A stretch of DNA of 64,000 bases from Aphodoplasma sp045592745 (GCA_045592745.1 JAZNVH010000031.1:13352-77351); one strand, 5' to 3'; positions 9,115 to 18,256 are shown, counted from the first letter of the stretch. Made by a program: numbers and translations. The notes: generated by a model from the sequence alone, not told the origin.

Positions 9115-10068
9115 TCAGTCTTCTTCTCTGCGAAGTGCAAGATTTAAAGACTCTAATTTGTGAATTACCTCTTCAAGTGACTTTCTTCCGAGGTTGCGAA
9201 CCTTCATCATGTCTTCTTCGGTCTTATTTGCAAGGTCTTCAACAGTGTTGATACCTGCACGCTTCAAGCAGTTATAAGAACGAACTGACAAATCAAGCTC
9301 CTCAATCGTCATTTCAAGCACTTTTTCTTTTTTGCTCTCTTCCTTCTCAACCATAATCTCAACATTTCTTGCATTGTCGGAAAGGTCGATAAAGAGTGAC
9401 AAATGCTCACTCATAATTTTTGCCGCAAGGCTGATTGCCTCGTTCGGCTTAAGTGTACCATTTGTCCATACCTCAATAGTGAGTTTGTCAAAATCATAAG
9501 CTGCACCAACACGAGCTGGTTCAACCTTATAATTAACTTTTTTAACCGGTGTATAAATTGAGTCTACCGGTATAACTCCTATAATCTGCACAGGTGCATT
9601 TTCGCGGTTCTTTTCTGCCGAAATATATCCTCTGCCCTTTGACATTGAAAGCTCGATATAAAGCTTTGCATCTTCGCCGAGCGTCGCAATATATAAATCG
9701 GGATTTAATATCTCGATATCCGCGTCTGTTTTGATATCTCCCGCAGTAACTACACACGGACCCTGTGCATCAATATACACTGTTTTAGGCTCATCTGTGT
9801 GAATTTTTGCTGCGATTCCCTTTATATTCAACACAAGCTCTGTAACATCTTCTTTAGCTCCAGGTATTACAGAAAACTCGTGGAGCACGCCGTCAATCTT
9901 AATCGAATTTACAGCTGCGCCCGGAAGAGAAGATAACAATATTCTTCTAAGAGAATTGCCGAGGGTTGTTCCATATCCACGCTCTAAGGGCTCTACAACA
10001 AATTTGCCGTAGTGATCCTCTTCACGCATCTCTATACATTCCACTCTTGGTTTTTCAATCTCTATCAT
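9115..10068 (-). CDS. rpoA: DNA-directed RNA polymerase subunit alpha
   Basis: Scaffold subunit of RNA polymerase, 317 aa. The N-terminal dimerisation domain (about 1-228) has EPLERGYGTTLGNSLRRILLSSLPG. The C-terminal helix-hairpin-helix domain (about 248-312) has LDLSVRSYNCLKRAGI and VRNLGRKSLEEV, which contacts UP elements and activators. The ATG at 10068 follows AAGGAGGG. It lies between rpsD and rplQ, the standard alpha-operon order. Confidence 0.98.
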   Translation of the reverse strand: MIEIEKPRVECIEMREEDHYGKFVVEPLERGYGTTLGNSLRRILLSSLPGAAVNSIKIDGVLHEFSVIPGAKEDVTELVLNIKGIAAKIHTDEPKTVYIDAQGPCVVTAGDIKTDADIEILNPDLYIATLGEDAKLYIELSMSKGRGYISAEKNRENAPVQIIGVIPVDSIYTPVKKVNYKVEPARVGAAYDFDKLTIEVWTNGTLKPNEAISLAAKIMSEHLSLFIDLSDNARNVEIMVEKEESKKEKVLEMTIEELDLSVRSYNCLKRAGINTVEDLANKTEEDMMKVRNLGRKSLEEVIHKLESLNLALRREED

Positions 10069-10143
10069 GCAATATCCCTCCTTGCCCTGTTGGGCCAAAA
10101 TACCTTACTCCAATAAACAATCTCAAAAAATATCAAAAGCTTA

Positions 10144-10764
10144 TTATTTGGAGTACAACTCGACGATTAAGTGCTCCTCGATTGGCAAATCAATATGCTC
10201 TCTCGATGCGAGTGATACAACCTTTGCCTCAAGTGAATCACGGTTAAGTTCGAGCCAATCCGGAATAAGTTTAGATTCTGTTATCTCAAGAATTTCCTTA
10301 ATCTTTGCAGATTTCTTGGAATTTTCTCTGATAGAAATAACTTCTCCGGGTGATACGAGATATGAAGGAATATCTACTCTCTTACCGTTTACATCAAAGT
10401 GACCATGCAAAACAAGCTGTCTTGCCTCTGCTCTTGATGTACCAAATCCCAAACGATATATTACGTTGTCGAGTCTGCTCTCAAGAACTGAAAGCAGGTT
10501 TTCACCTGTTACACCCTTCATCTTGTTAGCCATTTCAAAATACTTTTTGAACTGACTCTCCAATACACCATAATATCTCTTTGTCTTTTGCTTCTCACGA
10601 AGCTGAACACCGTACTCGGAAAGCTTACGTCTGCTCTGACCGTGCTGACCGGGTGTTCCTCTCTTTACAGAACATTTATCAGTATAGCATCTTTGACCCT
10701 TCAAGAAAAGCTTCTGACCTTCTCTGCGGCAAAGACGGCAAACTGCGCCAGTATATCTAGCCAT
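10144..10764 (-). CDS. rpsD: 30S ribosomal protein S4
   Basis: Primary 16S rRNA binder that nucleates the 30S body. The 206-aa protein has an N-terminal Cys-containing knuckle (CRLCRREG, then C after GQR) that can bind zinc, so this is the zinc-type S4. It also carries an S4 RNA-binding domain (LDNVIYRLGFG-SRAEARQLVLHGH). Start ATG with GGAGGTG upstream. In Firmicutes S4 often regulates its own mRNA; no such element was resolved here. Confidence 0.98.
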   Translation of the reverse strand: MARYTGAVCRLCRREGQKLFLKGQRCYTDKCSVKRGTPGQHGQSRRKLSEYGVQLREKQKTKRYYGVLESQFKKYFEMANKMKGVTGENLLSVLESRLDNVIYRLGFGTSRAEARQLVLHGHFDVNGKRVDIPSYLVSPGEVISIRENSKKSAKIKEILEITESKLIPDWLELNRDSLEAKVVSLASREHIDLPIEEHLIVELYSK

Positions 10765-10874
10765 GTATTTTTACACCTCCGTTAATAATCTCGCCGACTT
10801 AAGTGTGCTTAAACATAGCACATATCGACATCTTTTCGTTCAAATAATCTTATGCAACGTGTGCATAACAAGAA

Positions 10875-11276
10875 TCATACACGTCTTCTCTTTGGAGGAC
10901 GGCAACCATTATGCGGAATAGGCGTAACGTCTTTAATCATGTTGATATCAAGACCTGCTGCCTGCAACGCACGGATTGCAGCCTCTCTGCCCGCACCCGG
11001 ACCTTTAACGTATACTTCAATGCTCTTTAAGCCATGTTCCATAGCCGCCTTTGCAGCTGTTTCTGCAGCCATCTGTGCTGCATAAGGTGTGCTCTTACGC
11101 GAACCTCTGAAACCAAGTCCGCCTGCGCTTGCCCACGAAATAGCGTTTCCTGCAACGTCTGTAATTGTTACGATAGTATTGTTAAACGTGGAGCGAATAT
11201 GCGCTGCGCCTTTTTCTATATTTTTTCTATCTCTGCGCTTTGTACGTGTGGTTTTTTTAGTAGTTGCTTTAGCCAT
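10875..11276 (-). CDS. rpsK: 30S ribosomal protein S11
   Basis: Platform protein of the 30S subunit that lines the mRNA exit (E-site) region. 133 aa; the basic N-terminal tail (KKTTRTKRRDRKN) is followed by the conserved GAAHI-STFNNTIVTITD core and the C-terminal VTPIPHNGCRPPKRRRV. Part of the rpsM-rpsK-rpsD-rpoA-rplQ block. Confidence 0.98.
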   Translation of the reverse strand: MAKATTKKTTRTKRRDRKNIEKGAAHIRSTFNNTIVTITDVAGNAISWASAGGLGFRGSRKSTPYAAQMAAETAAKAAMEHGLKSIEVYVKGPGAGREAAIRALQAAGLDINMIKDVTPIPHNGCRPPKRRRV

Positions 11277-11296
11277 TTAGCTTATTCCCTCCTTTA

Positions 11297-11665
11297 TTAC
11301 TTCTTCTTATTAGCAATTGTTCTTGCAGGACCTTTTCTTGTTCTTGCGTTTGTCTTTGTTCTCTGACCACGAACAGGAAGTCCCTTTCTGTGTCTTATAC
11401 CACGATAACAACCGATTTCCATGAGTCTCTTAATATCGAGTGCTACCTGTCTGCGAAGGTCACCTTCAACAGTATACTGGGCATCGATTGCATCACGCAA
11501 TTTGCCGACTTCTTCGTCAGTCAAATCCTTAACTCTTGTATCAGGGTTCACACCTGTTGCTGCGAGGATTTTGCTCGCCGCACTTCTGCCTATACCGTAG
11601 ATGTAAGTAAGTCCTATTTCAACTCTCTTCTCTCTCGGTAAGTCAACTCCGGCTATTCTTGCCAT
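11297..11665 (-). CDS. rpsM: 30S ribosomal protein S13
   Basis: Head protein that contacts the P-site tRNA and bridges to the 50S. 122 aa with the helix-two-turn-helix motif (IYGIGRSAASKIL) and the typical C-terminal GLPVRGQRTKTNARTRKGP tail. ATG behind GGAGGTG; 20 bases separate it from rpsK. Confidence 0.98.
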   Translation of the reverse strand: MARIAGVDLPREKRVEIGLTYIYGIGRSAASKILAATGVNPDTRVKDLTDEEVGKLRDAIDAQYTVEGDLRRQVALDIKRLMEIGCYRGIRHRKGLPVRGQRTKTNARTRKGPARTIANKKK

Positions 11666-11928
11666 AACTTTTTACACCTCCAAATTAAGCTCTTTATACG
11701 TTCGCGGAAAATAAATCCGCCCGGACGCGCCATAAGCGCCCGCAAGACTCAAACGAGTCTTAATATAGCCTTACACTAAAATACGAAGCCACTGCATTTT
11801 AATCTCACCAGGCTCAAAACTCAGATTTTGTCAGACGCACATGCGTCCAGCCGCGACAAAAACGAGTTATTTACAAATTTAGTGTGAGTTTTTTGACGCC
11901 TCCGCGCCATCGGTTAAAATTAAACTCA
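11666..11928 (-). other. Long structured spacer between rpmJ and rpsM
   Basis: About 260 non-coding bases interrupt a cluster whose other gaps are mostly below 50 bases. They hold several inverted repeats: AAGACTC/GAGTCTT (11744-11761), GACGCA/TGCGTC (near 11833-11846), and a longer-range pair, ACACTAAA (near 11773) with TTTAGTGT (near 11878). The composition is more GC-rich than the flanks. It may be an intergenic repeat or a translational control element for the rpsM block; neither is shown. Confidence 0.45.
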
Positions 11929-12042
11929 TCAGCCCTGCTTTTGTTTGTGCTTGGGATTTTCACAAATCACCATAATCTTACCTTTTCTTTTAATCATTTT
12001 GCACTTTTCACAAATAGGCTTAACAGACGGTCTAACCTTCAT
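11929..12042 (-). CDS. rpmJ: 50S ribosomal protein L36
   Basis: The smallest 50S protein, 37 aa, reading MKVRPSVKPICEKCKMIKRKG in its first part. The zinc ligands are Cys11, Cys14, Cys27 and a following His, so this is the zinc-containing (C+) form. ATG at 12042 with AAGGAGG upstream. It sits between infA and rpsM as expected. Confidence 0.97.
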   Translation of the reverse strand: MKVRPSVKPICEKCKMIKRKGKIMVICENPKHKQKQG

Positions 12043-12133
12043 TATAATTACCTCCTTGTAAACACACATCTATTAAAGATGTGAATGTCGTAGACATGCG
12101 GCTCATCGCCGCCACAAAACAAGACTTTGTGTC

Positions 12134-12352
12134 TTATTTTGCTCTCCATGTAATTCTTCCGCGAGTAAGGTCATACGGTGAAAGCTCAACCGTTACCTTA
12201 TCCCCCGGCAAAATTCTTATGAAATTCATTCTAAGTTTGCCTGAAATATGAGCAAGTATCCTGTGCCCATTTTCAAGCTCTACCTGAAACATTGCGTTCG
12301 GCAGTGCCTCGACTACGGTACCTTCAATTTCAATCATATCGTCCTTTGCCAC
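12134..12352 (-). CDS. infA: Translation initiation factor IF-1
   Basis: 72-residue S1/OB-fold protein that occupies the 30S A-site during initiation. MAKDDMIEIEGTVVEALPNAMF and the C-terminal LSPYDLTRGRITWR are diagnostic. The start codon is GTG with AAAGGGGG upstream. It follows the KOW-domain gene by about 15 bases and precedes rpmJ. Confidence 0.98.
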   Translation of the reverse strand: MAKDDMIEIEGTVVEALPNAMFQVELENGHRILAHISGKLRMNFIRILPGDKVTVELSPYDLTRGRITWRAK

Positions 12353-12367
12353 GGATAAAGCCCCCTT

Positions 12368-12643
12368 TCAGTTTTCCTTAATATCTGTGCAAAGCTCTGA
12401 TAAAGCTCTGCGGATTTCTGTGTTTGTAACCTTTTTTTTATCCTTTATCTTATCACCTATATAATCACAAACCATATTTGTAACCGCAAGGTGCTTGCGT
12501 TTTTTCTTCTTTGGGCAGTCGCTTTTTCGCAAATCGCCGTCGCACAAATAAACAAATTCGTCATCTTGCGCCACAACAATGAAGCTGCGTCCTTTGTCGC
12601 GTCCTGCCTTGGAAATTACAACGCTTCCAATACAGATATCCAA
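12368..12643 (-). CDS. KOW-domain RNA-binding protein (L14e/L6e-like)
   Basis: A 91-residue protein with an N-terminal KOW motif (IGSVVISKAGRDKGRSFIVV) followed by a Lys-rich stretch (CPKKKKRKHL). This family is found in Clostridia between map and infA and resembles eukaryotic/archaeal L14e-L27e proteins. Its role on the ribosome is not established. It lies 27 bases downstream of map and 15 upstream of infA, so it is co-transcribed with ribosomal genes. Confidence 0.85.
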   Translation of the reverse strand: MDICIGSVVISKAGRDKGRSFIVVAQDDEFVYLCDGDLRKSDCPKKKKRKHLAVTNMVCDYIGDKIKDKKKVTNTEIRRALSELCTDIKEN

Positions 12644-12670
12644 AAAATCACCTCATATTCAGTCTTACTT

Positions 12671-13414
12671 TTAAAGTGTAAGTATTTCACACTCACCGTC
12701 AGTAATAAGAATTGTGTGCTCGTAATGCGCTGCAAGCGAGCCATCAAATGTTCTTACTGTCCAGTCATCATCTTCTGTGTAAACCTCATAATCACCCGCG
12801 GTCACCATAGGCTCAACCGCAATTGTCATTCCCGCCATCATGCGAGGACCGTGACCGGGCGCACCAAAATTGAAAACGCTTGGGTCTTCGTGGAGTTTTT
12901 CTCCTATACCATGACCTGTGTAATCTCTTACGACTCCAAATCCGTTTGACTCAATATACTCTCCTATCGCCGCACTTACGTCGCCGATACGATTTTTTCT
13001 TTTTGCAAGCTTTATACCTTCGTAAAAGCTCTGACGTGTAACGTCAATGAGGCGCTTAGCATCGGCGCTTATATTGCCGACTGCAAATGTCTTTGCGCTG
13101 TCAGCATGATAACCTTTGTAGCATGCGCCGATGTCTATACTTATAATGTCACCATCACATAATTTTGTTTTATCCGGTATCCCGTGAATTACACAATCAT
13201 TAATCGATGTGCATATACTTGCCGGAAAACCACCATAATTCAAAAACGAAGGTGTTGCCCCACTGCTTTTGATAAAATCATAAGCAATACGATCAAGCTC
13301 TTTTGTAGTAATTCCAACCTTTATCGAACGTTTTAACGCTTCAAATGTGCCGGATACAACTTTGCCCGCCTTTCGCATCAAATCAAGCTCACTATGTGAT
13401 TTTATTGTAATCAT
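12671..13414 (-). CDS. map: Methionine aminopeptidase, type I
   Basis: Removes the N-terminal Met from nascent proteins. 247 aa of the creatinase fold. Metal ligands are recognisable in SIDIGACYKGYHADSAKTF (two Asp), GHGIG (His), VEPMV (Glu) and the YEHT segment (Glu). The substrate-pocket His lies in NDCVIHGIPD. It is 9 bases from adk in the standard secY-adk-map order. Confidence 0.97.
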   Translation of the reverse strand: MITIKSHSELDLMRKAGKVVSGTFEALKRSIKVGITTKELDRIAYDFIKSSGATPSFLNYGGFPASICTSINDCVIHGIPDKTKLCDGDIISIDIGACYKGYHADSAKTFAVGNISADAKRLIDVTRQSFYEGIKLAKRKNRIGDVSAAIGEYIESNGFGVVRDYTGHGIGEKLHEDPSVFNFGAPGHGPRMMAGMTIAVEPMVTAGDYEVYTEDDDWTVRTFDGSLAAHYEHTILITDGECEILTL

Positions 13415-13423
13415 AAATGCCTC

Positions 13424-14059
13424 CTAAAGGCCAAGAGCCTTAAATAGTGCCTTTCGAACCTGCTCAACACTGCCCCCGCCATCAACGCATACGAGCTTGC
13501 CAAGCTTTTTGTAATAGTCCTTAATCAGCTCTGTCTGAGCATGATATACGCTCATACGATTTTTTATTGTTTCAATGCGGTCATCATCTCTTTGTATAAG
13601 AGCCCCTCCGCACTTGTCACAAATATCACCCTTTGTCGATGGATTGTTTTTCACATGAAAGGTTGCCTTACACTTTTCACACTCACGTCTGCCTGTAAGT
13701 CTTTCAATGATGTCTTCATCATCAACTTCAAGCGAAAGTGCTGTATCAATAGCATCGGGAAGCATCTGGTCAAGTGCCTCTGCCTGTGCGACTGTTCTCG
13801 GAAATCCATCGAGGATATATCCGTTTTTGCAGTCATCAAGCGCAAGTCTGTCCTTTACAATAGCGATAACAATCTCATCAGGTACAAGCTCTCCCTTGCT
13901 GATTAAAGAATCAGCAAGTTTTCCAAGCTCTGTTTTTTTTGCGATAGCCTCGCGAAACATTGCACCTGTAGAAATGGTTGGAATAGCTCCAGCTTTGGCA
14001 ATATACGCAGCCTGCGTTCCTTTGCCTGCCCCCGGAGGACCTAAAAATACAAGTTTCAA
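13424..14059 (-). CDS. adk: Adenylate kinase
   Basis: Interconverts ATP+AMP and 2 ADP. 211 aa. P-loop GPPGAGKGT at residues 7-15 and the DGFPRT AMP-site motif are seen. The long LID domain carries a Cys4 zinc site (CEKC near 126 and CDKC about 20 later), the zinc-stabilised Gram-positive form. The start is TTG at 14059, behind GAGGTGG with 8-base spacing; the longer reading to 14092 lacks a ribosome site. Between secY and map. Confidence 0.96.
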   Translation of the reverse strand: MKLVFLGPPGAGKGTQAAYIAKAGAIPTISTGAMFREAIAKKTELGKLADSLISKGELVPDEIVIAIVKDRLALDDCKNGYILDGFPRTVAQAEALDQMLPDAIDTALSLEVDDEDIIERLTGRRECEKCKATFHVKNNPSTKGDICDKCGGALIQRDDDRIETIKNRMSVYHAQTELIKDYYKKLGKLVCVDGGGSVEQVRKALFKALGL

Positions 14060-14129
14060 GTTGTATTCCACCTCTTTAATAGCAGTTATCAACTGTCATT
14101 ATTACCCTTTATTAATACTTATAAACTTA

Positions 14130-15416
14130 TTAATCAAGGAATCCCTTGTAATGACGCATAAGCATCTGCGATTCAATCTGCTTAACAGTTTCAAGTGCAA
14201 CACCCTCAACAATCAACAATGAAGTACCACCAAGCATCATGCTCGGGATAACCCCGCTAAATGCCATTGGGAATACAGCAATGAACGCCAAGAAGAGTGC
14301 TCCTACCAACACAACTCTGTTAAGAACTTTTGCGATGTAATCGCTTGTAGGCTTACCAGGTCTTATGCCCGGTACAAAACCGCCGTTTCTCTTGATGTTG
14401 TTAGCCATCTCCACAGGATTAAACTGCATAGCAGTATAAAAATATGTGAAGAATATGATGAGCACAAAATAAATTACTGCATAAAGCCAACCGCCGGGTG
14501 ACATAAGCTCAAAGAAACCATGCCAGAAACCTGTCTGCGGAATACCGCCTGCAAATTGTGCGATAGTTGCCGGGAATGACACGATGCTCGATGCAAAAAT
14601 AATCGGAATAACACCTGCCATAGCAACCTTAATCGGAATGTTTGTGCTTTGACCGCCATACATCTTTCTGCCAACAACTCTTTTTGCATATTGAACTGGT
14701 ATACGTCTTTCAGCTTCGTTCATAAATACAACAAAGCCTACAACTGCTACGCTTAAAACCAATACCAATATAAGCAAAATAGCGCTGACAGCAGTCAAGT
14801 TTACACCAAGGAACTCATTATAGAGTGTTACAGCTGCCTGGGGCAATCTTGATACGATACCGGCAAAGATTATAAGTGAAATACCATTGCCAATACCTTT
14901 TTCTGTAATCTGCTCTCCAACCCACATAATAAACGCCGTACCTGCAGTAAATGTAATAGCAATTACAACAAACGACATAAAGCCGGGGTTTTCAACAACG
15001 CCATAAGCCTTCAATGTGAAATAAAGACCTATTGCCTGTATAAGAGCAAGTACAACAGTTACATATCTTGTAATGCTGTTGATTTTCTTTCTGCCTTCCT
15101 CGCCTTCCTTCTGCAATCTTTCGAGTGCAGGGATTGCAACAGCCAAAAGCTGCATTATAATTGACGAGTTAATATATGGTGTGATACCCATAGCAAATAT
15201 TGTTGCATTTGAGAATGCGCCACCGGTGAATGTGTCAAGAAGAGTAAACAGACCCATACCGCCATCCTGTGACATAAATGCTGCCATAGCGTCAGCACTA
15301 AGTCCCGGTACAGGCATAACGCTGCCAAGTCTGTATACTATCAACATAAGGATAGTAAAAATCATCTTGCTTCTCAAATCAGGTATCGCCCAGGCATTAC
15401 GTATTGTTTTAAACAA
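14130..15416 (-). CDS. secY: Protein translocase subunit SecY
   Basis: Central channel of the Sec translocon. 428 aa with ten predicted membrane helices; conserved marks are AIPDLRSKMIFTILMLIVYRLGS at the N-terminus (short extract), GIGNGISLIIFAGI and the cytosolic GFVPGIRPGKPT loop. The start codon is TTG, directly after the rplO TAA stop (TAATTG), with GAGGTGA upstream, which suggests translational coupling to L15. Confidence 0.97.
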   Translation of the reverse strand: MFKTIRNAWAIPDLRSKMIFTILMLIVYRLGSVMPVPGLSADAMAAFMSQDGGMGLFTLLDTFTGGAFSNATIFAMGITPYINSSIIMQLLAVAIPALERLQKEGEEGRKKINSITRYVTVVLALIQAIGLYFTLKAYGVVENPGFMSFVVIAITFTAGTAFIMWVGEQITEKGIGNGISLIIFAGIVSRLPQAAVTLYNEFLGVNLTAVSAILLILVLVLSVAVVGFVVFMNEAERRIPVQYAKRVVGRKMYGGQSTNIPIKVAMAGVIPIIFASSIVSFPATIAQFAGGIPQTGFWHGFFELMSPGGWLYAVIYFVLIIFFTYFYTAMQFNPVEMANNIKRNGGFVPGIRPGKPTSDYIAKVLNRVVLVGALFLAFIAVFPMAFSGVIPSMMLGGTSLLIVEGVALETVKQIESQMLMRHYKGFLD

Positions 15417-15857
15417 TTAAATCACCTCAGCCTTTCCGCCTGCCGCTTCTATCTTGCTGGCAGCCGATTCGGTAAATTTAGCGGCTTTTACTGTCAAAGG
15501 CTTTGTTATCTCACCTCTGCCGAGAATTTTGATTCCGTCCTTTACCTTGCTGATAATTCCCATTTCCTTCAAAAGCTCTGCTGTAACCTCAGTACCCTTT
15601 TCAAATTTATCTAATACTTCAACGTTAACAGTAACATACTGCTTGGCAAAAATGTTTGTAAAACCTCTCTTTGGAAGACGTCTGTAAATAGGCATCTGAC
15701 CACCTTCAAAGCCTGGTCTTACACCGCCACCGCTACGTGCATTCTGACCCTTATGACCCTTGCCGGCTGTTTTGCCGTTACCTGTTCCGGGGCCGCGGCC
15801 TTTTCTCTTTGCCACAAACTTTGAACCTTCTGCAGGTTGTAGTTCATCAAGTCTCAT
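15417..15857 (-). CDS. rplO: 50S ribosomal protein L15
   Basis: Late-assembly 50S protein, 146 aa. It has the Gly/Arg-rich N-terminal extension (KRKGRGPGTGNGKTAGKGHKG) that threads into 23S rRNA and the FEGGQMP-YRRLPKRGF motif. Its stop codon abuts the secY start. Confidence 0.98.
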   Translation of the reverse strand: MRLDELQPAEGSKFVAKRKGRGPGTGNGKTAGKGHKGQNARSGGGVRPGFEGGQMPIYRRLPKRGFTNIFAKQYVTVNVEVLDKFEKGTEVTAELLKEMGIISKVKDGIKILGRGEITKPLTVKAAKFTESAASKIEAAGGKAEVI

Positions 15858-15889
15858 TTTGCTGCACCTCCTTTTGTTTTAACTTATAA

Positions 15890-16075
15890 TTAAGCTTCCT
15901 CTACTTCGACCAAATGAGAAACCTTAGTAATCATACCTCTTATCTGAGGAGTATCCTGCTTTTCAACTACGCTGCGAATCTTGTGAAGACCAAGAGCCTT
16001 AACTGTTGCAATCTGGTCCTGTTTGCGACCGATTGTGCTTTTCACAAGCGTAATTTTGAGTGTTTTTGCTGCCAT
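15890..16075 (-). CDS. rpmD: 50S ribosomal protein L30
   Basis: 61-aa bacterial short L30, with KITLVKSTIGRKQDQIATVKALGL and a C-terminal VSHLVEVEE. It sits between rpsE and rplO, its conserved place in the spc block. Confidence 0.97.
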   Translation of the reverse strand: MAAKTLKITLVKSTIGRKQDQIATVKALGLHKIRSVVEKQDTPQIRGMITKVSHLVEVEEA

Positions 16076-16089
16076 TTAACTTTTCCTCC

Positions 16090-16593
16090 TTAACCCAACA
16101 ATTCTTCAACGCTCTTGCCACGTTTCTTTGCTACCTCTTCAGCTGAAGTAAGCGATGCAAGACCATCGATTGTGGCTCTTACCACGTTCCTGGGGTTATT
16201 GGAACGAAGAGATTTTGTTCTTATATCTCTTATACCAACAAGCTCAAGTACCGCTCTGGCGGGACCGCCAGCGATAACGCCTGTACCTTGTGCAGCCGGC
16301 TTAATAAGCACTTTGCCTGCGCCAAATACGCCGACAACCTCGTGCGGAATAGTTCCATCAACCATAGGAACAGTAATCATATTCTTTTTAGCATCCTCGA
16401 TACCTTTTCTGATGGCATCCGGAATTTCAGCAGACTTACCTGTACCATAGCCAACGTGACCATTCTCGTCACCTACTACAACAAGCGCGCTGAAACGAAA
16501 TGTTCTACCGCCCTTTACAACCTTTGCAACACGGCTTATATTAACAACTTTTTCTTTTATATCAAGTGTTTCTGCGTCTATTCTTTCCTGCAT
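16090..16593 (-). CDS. rpsE: 30S ribosomal protein S5
   Basis: Decoding-fidelity protein, 167 aa. The double-stranded-RNA-binding-like N-domain (RVAKVVKGGRTFRFSALVVVGD) and the GTGVIAGGPARAVLELVGI loop are present. Mutations in this loop region give spectinomycin or ram phenotypes in model species. Confidence 0.98.
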   Translation of the reverse strand: MQERIDAETLDIKEKVVNISRVAKVVKGGRTFRFSALVVVGDENGHVGYGTGKSAEIPDAIRKGIEDAKKNMITVPMVDGTIPHEVVGVFGAGKVLIKPAAQGTGVIAGGPARAVLELVGIRDIRTKSLRSNNPRNVVRATIDGLASLTSAEEVAKKRGKSVEELLG

Positions 16594-16610
16594 GGTATCC
16601 CTCCTTCTTA

Positions 16611-16964
16611 TTAAAACTCTAATCCGCCTTCTCTTGCGCCCTCGGCAAGAGCAGCAACTCTACCGTGATAAATGTAGCCGCTTCTGTCGAAAACAACTTT
16701 CTTAATACCTTTCTCAAGAGCTGCCTCGGCAAGCTTTTTACCAATCTCTCTTGCAGCCTCGACATTACCGCCGTATGAGCTGTCCTTAAGGCTTGAAGCG
16801 GATACGATTGTTACACCGTTTTCGTCATCTATAAGCTGCGCATACATATTTTTCAAACTGCGAAATACGCTAAGACGCGGCATTTCTGCGGTGCCGTTAA
16901 TCTTTTTTCTGATACGCAAATGGCGCTTTAATCTTGCTTTATTGCTTGACTTTTTGTTTACCAT
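16611..16964 (-). CDS. rplR: 50S ribosomal protein L18
   Basis: 5S rRNA-binding protein, 117 aa. A basic N-terminal tail (KSSNKARLKRHLRIRKKI) precedes the conserved SVFRSLKNMYAQLIDD core and the C-terminal FDRSGY-YHGRV-ALAEGAREGGL. 17 bases from rpsE. Confidence 0.98.
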   Translation of the reverse strand: MVNKKSSNKARLKRHLRIRKKINGTAEMPRLSVFRSLKNMYAQLIDDENGVTIVSASSLKDSSYGGNVEAAREIGKKLAEAALEKGIKKVVFDRSGYIYHGRVAALAEGAREGGLEF

Positions 16965-16982
16965 TTAAAATCCACTCCTTTC

Positions 16983-17528
16983 TTATTTCTTGCCGCCTGC
17001 TTTACCCTCTTTACGCTTGATAACTTCATCAGCGTACTTAATACCCTTGCCCTTATACGGCTCAGGCGGGCGCTTCTCACGAACCTTTGCTGCAAACTGA
17101 CCAACGCTCTGCTTGTCAGTTCCGCCGATTATAATCTGGTTCGGAGCAGGCACATCAATCGTAATACCCTCTGTAGGCTCCATCTCAACCGGATGTGAAT
17201 AACCGAGAGTAAGAGCAAGTTTGTTACCCTGCTTTGCTGCTCTGTAACCAACACCGTTTACTTCAAGAGTCTTTGTAAATCCTTCTGTAACACCGATAAC
17301 CATGTTATTAACAAGTGTTCTTGTAAGTCCGTGCAAGGATTTGTGATCCTTGTTCTCAGAAGGTCTTTTTACGATTATTGTATTATCCTGTTTTTCAATT
17401 ATCATATCTTTGTGCAGTTTTTTTGTAAGAGTTCCCTTAGGACCCTTAACTGTCACTGTATTTTCAGCCTCGATTTTGATATCCACGCCAGCGGGAATCG
17501 TAATAGGGCTGTTACCAATTCTGGACAT
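16983..17528 (-). CDS. rplF: 50S ribosomal protein L6
   Basis: 181-aa protein near the factor-binding site. It starts MSRIGNSPITIPAGV and carries the C-terminal motif RPPEPYKGKGIKYADEVIKRKEGKAG that holds the sarcin-ricin region contacts. Confidence 0.98.
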   Translation of the reverse strand: MSRIGNSPITIPAGVDIKIEAENTVTVKGPKGTLTKKLHKDMIIEKQDNTIIVKRPSENKDHKSLHGLTRTLVNNMVIGVTEGFTKTLEVNGVGYRAAKQGNKLALTLGYSHPVEMEPTEGITIDVPAPNQIIIGGTDKQSVGQFAAKVREKRPPEPYKGKGIKYADEVIKRKEGKAGGKK

Positions 17529-17566
17529 TTGTGTTACACCTCCTAATTAATACTCAAAGCGATATA

Positions 17567-17965
17567 CTACCAAATGAATGCCAGCACTTCGCCACCGATG
17601 TGATTTGCACGGGCCTCTTTATCAGTCATAATGCCCTTTGATGTGGAAATAATTGCTATACCGAGTCCACGAAGCACCTTCGGAAGCTCGTCCGCACCTG
17701 CATATATACGAAGTCCGGGACGTGAAACTCTCTTAATGCCTGTTATAACCTTTGATTTGTTCTCACCGTACTTCAATGTTACTCTGATAATACCCTGCTT
17801 TGAATCCTCAATAACCTGAAAATTCTTTATATATCCTTCATCCAACAAAATCTTCGCAATCGCTTTTTTCATATTGGAAGCGGGGATGTCAACCGTTTCG
17901 TGTTTTGCATTGCTTGCATTTCTTATACGTGTAAGCAAGTCTGCAATAGGATCTGTAATTTGCAT
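17567..17965 (-). CDS. rpsH: 30S ribosomal protein S8
   Basis: 16S rRNA helix-21 binder and, in many bacteria, translational repressor of the spc block. 132 aa, starting MQITDPIADLLTRIRNA and ending in the conserved STSKGIMTDKEAR--HIGGEVLA. The ATG at 17965 is chosen because GGAGGTAAAAAA precedes it. No S8 target site was resolved. Confidence 0.97.
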   Translation of the reverse strand: MQITDPIADLLTRIRNASNAKHETVDIPASNMKKAIAKILLDEGYIKNFQVIEDSKQGIIRVTLKYGENKSKVITGIKRVSRPGLRIYAGADELPKVLRGLGIAIISTSKGIMTDKEARANHIGGEVLAFIW

Positions 17966-18070
17966 TTTTTTACCTCCTTCCAAAAACTTGGATGCCGTGG
18001 CAGCTTATGCACTACTGCCATGACAATTATTTTTACCTACGCGGCTTTTTTGACGCGCATCTGCTTATTT

Positions 18071-18256
18071 TTACCAGCTTGCCTTTTTAACGCCCGGGAT
18101 CTGACCCTTGTAAGCTAATTCTCTAAAGCAGATACGGCAAATGCCATACTTTCTTAAATAAGCATGCGGTCTTCCGCAAATTTTGCAACGGTTATAAGCC
18201 TGTGTGCTGTATTTGGGAGCCTTCTGCTGTTTTAAAATCATCGCTTTTTTAGCCAT
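18071..18256 (-). CDS. rpsZ: 30S ribosomal protein S14, zinc type
   Basis: 61-residue S14 of the short zinc-binding class. Four Cys ligands lie in CKIC (near 23) and CRIC (near 39), followed by the conserved FRELAYKGQIPGVKKASW end. Located between rplE and rpsH; about 105 non-coding bases separate it from rpsH. Confidence 0.98.
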   Translation of the reverse strand: MAKKAMILKQQKAPKYSTQAYNRCKICGRPHAYLRKYGICRICFRELAYKGQIPGVKKASW

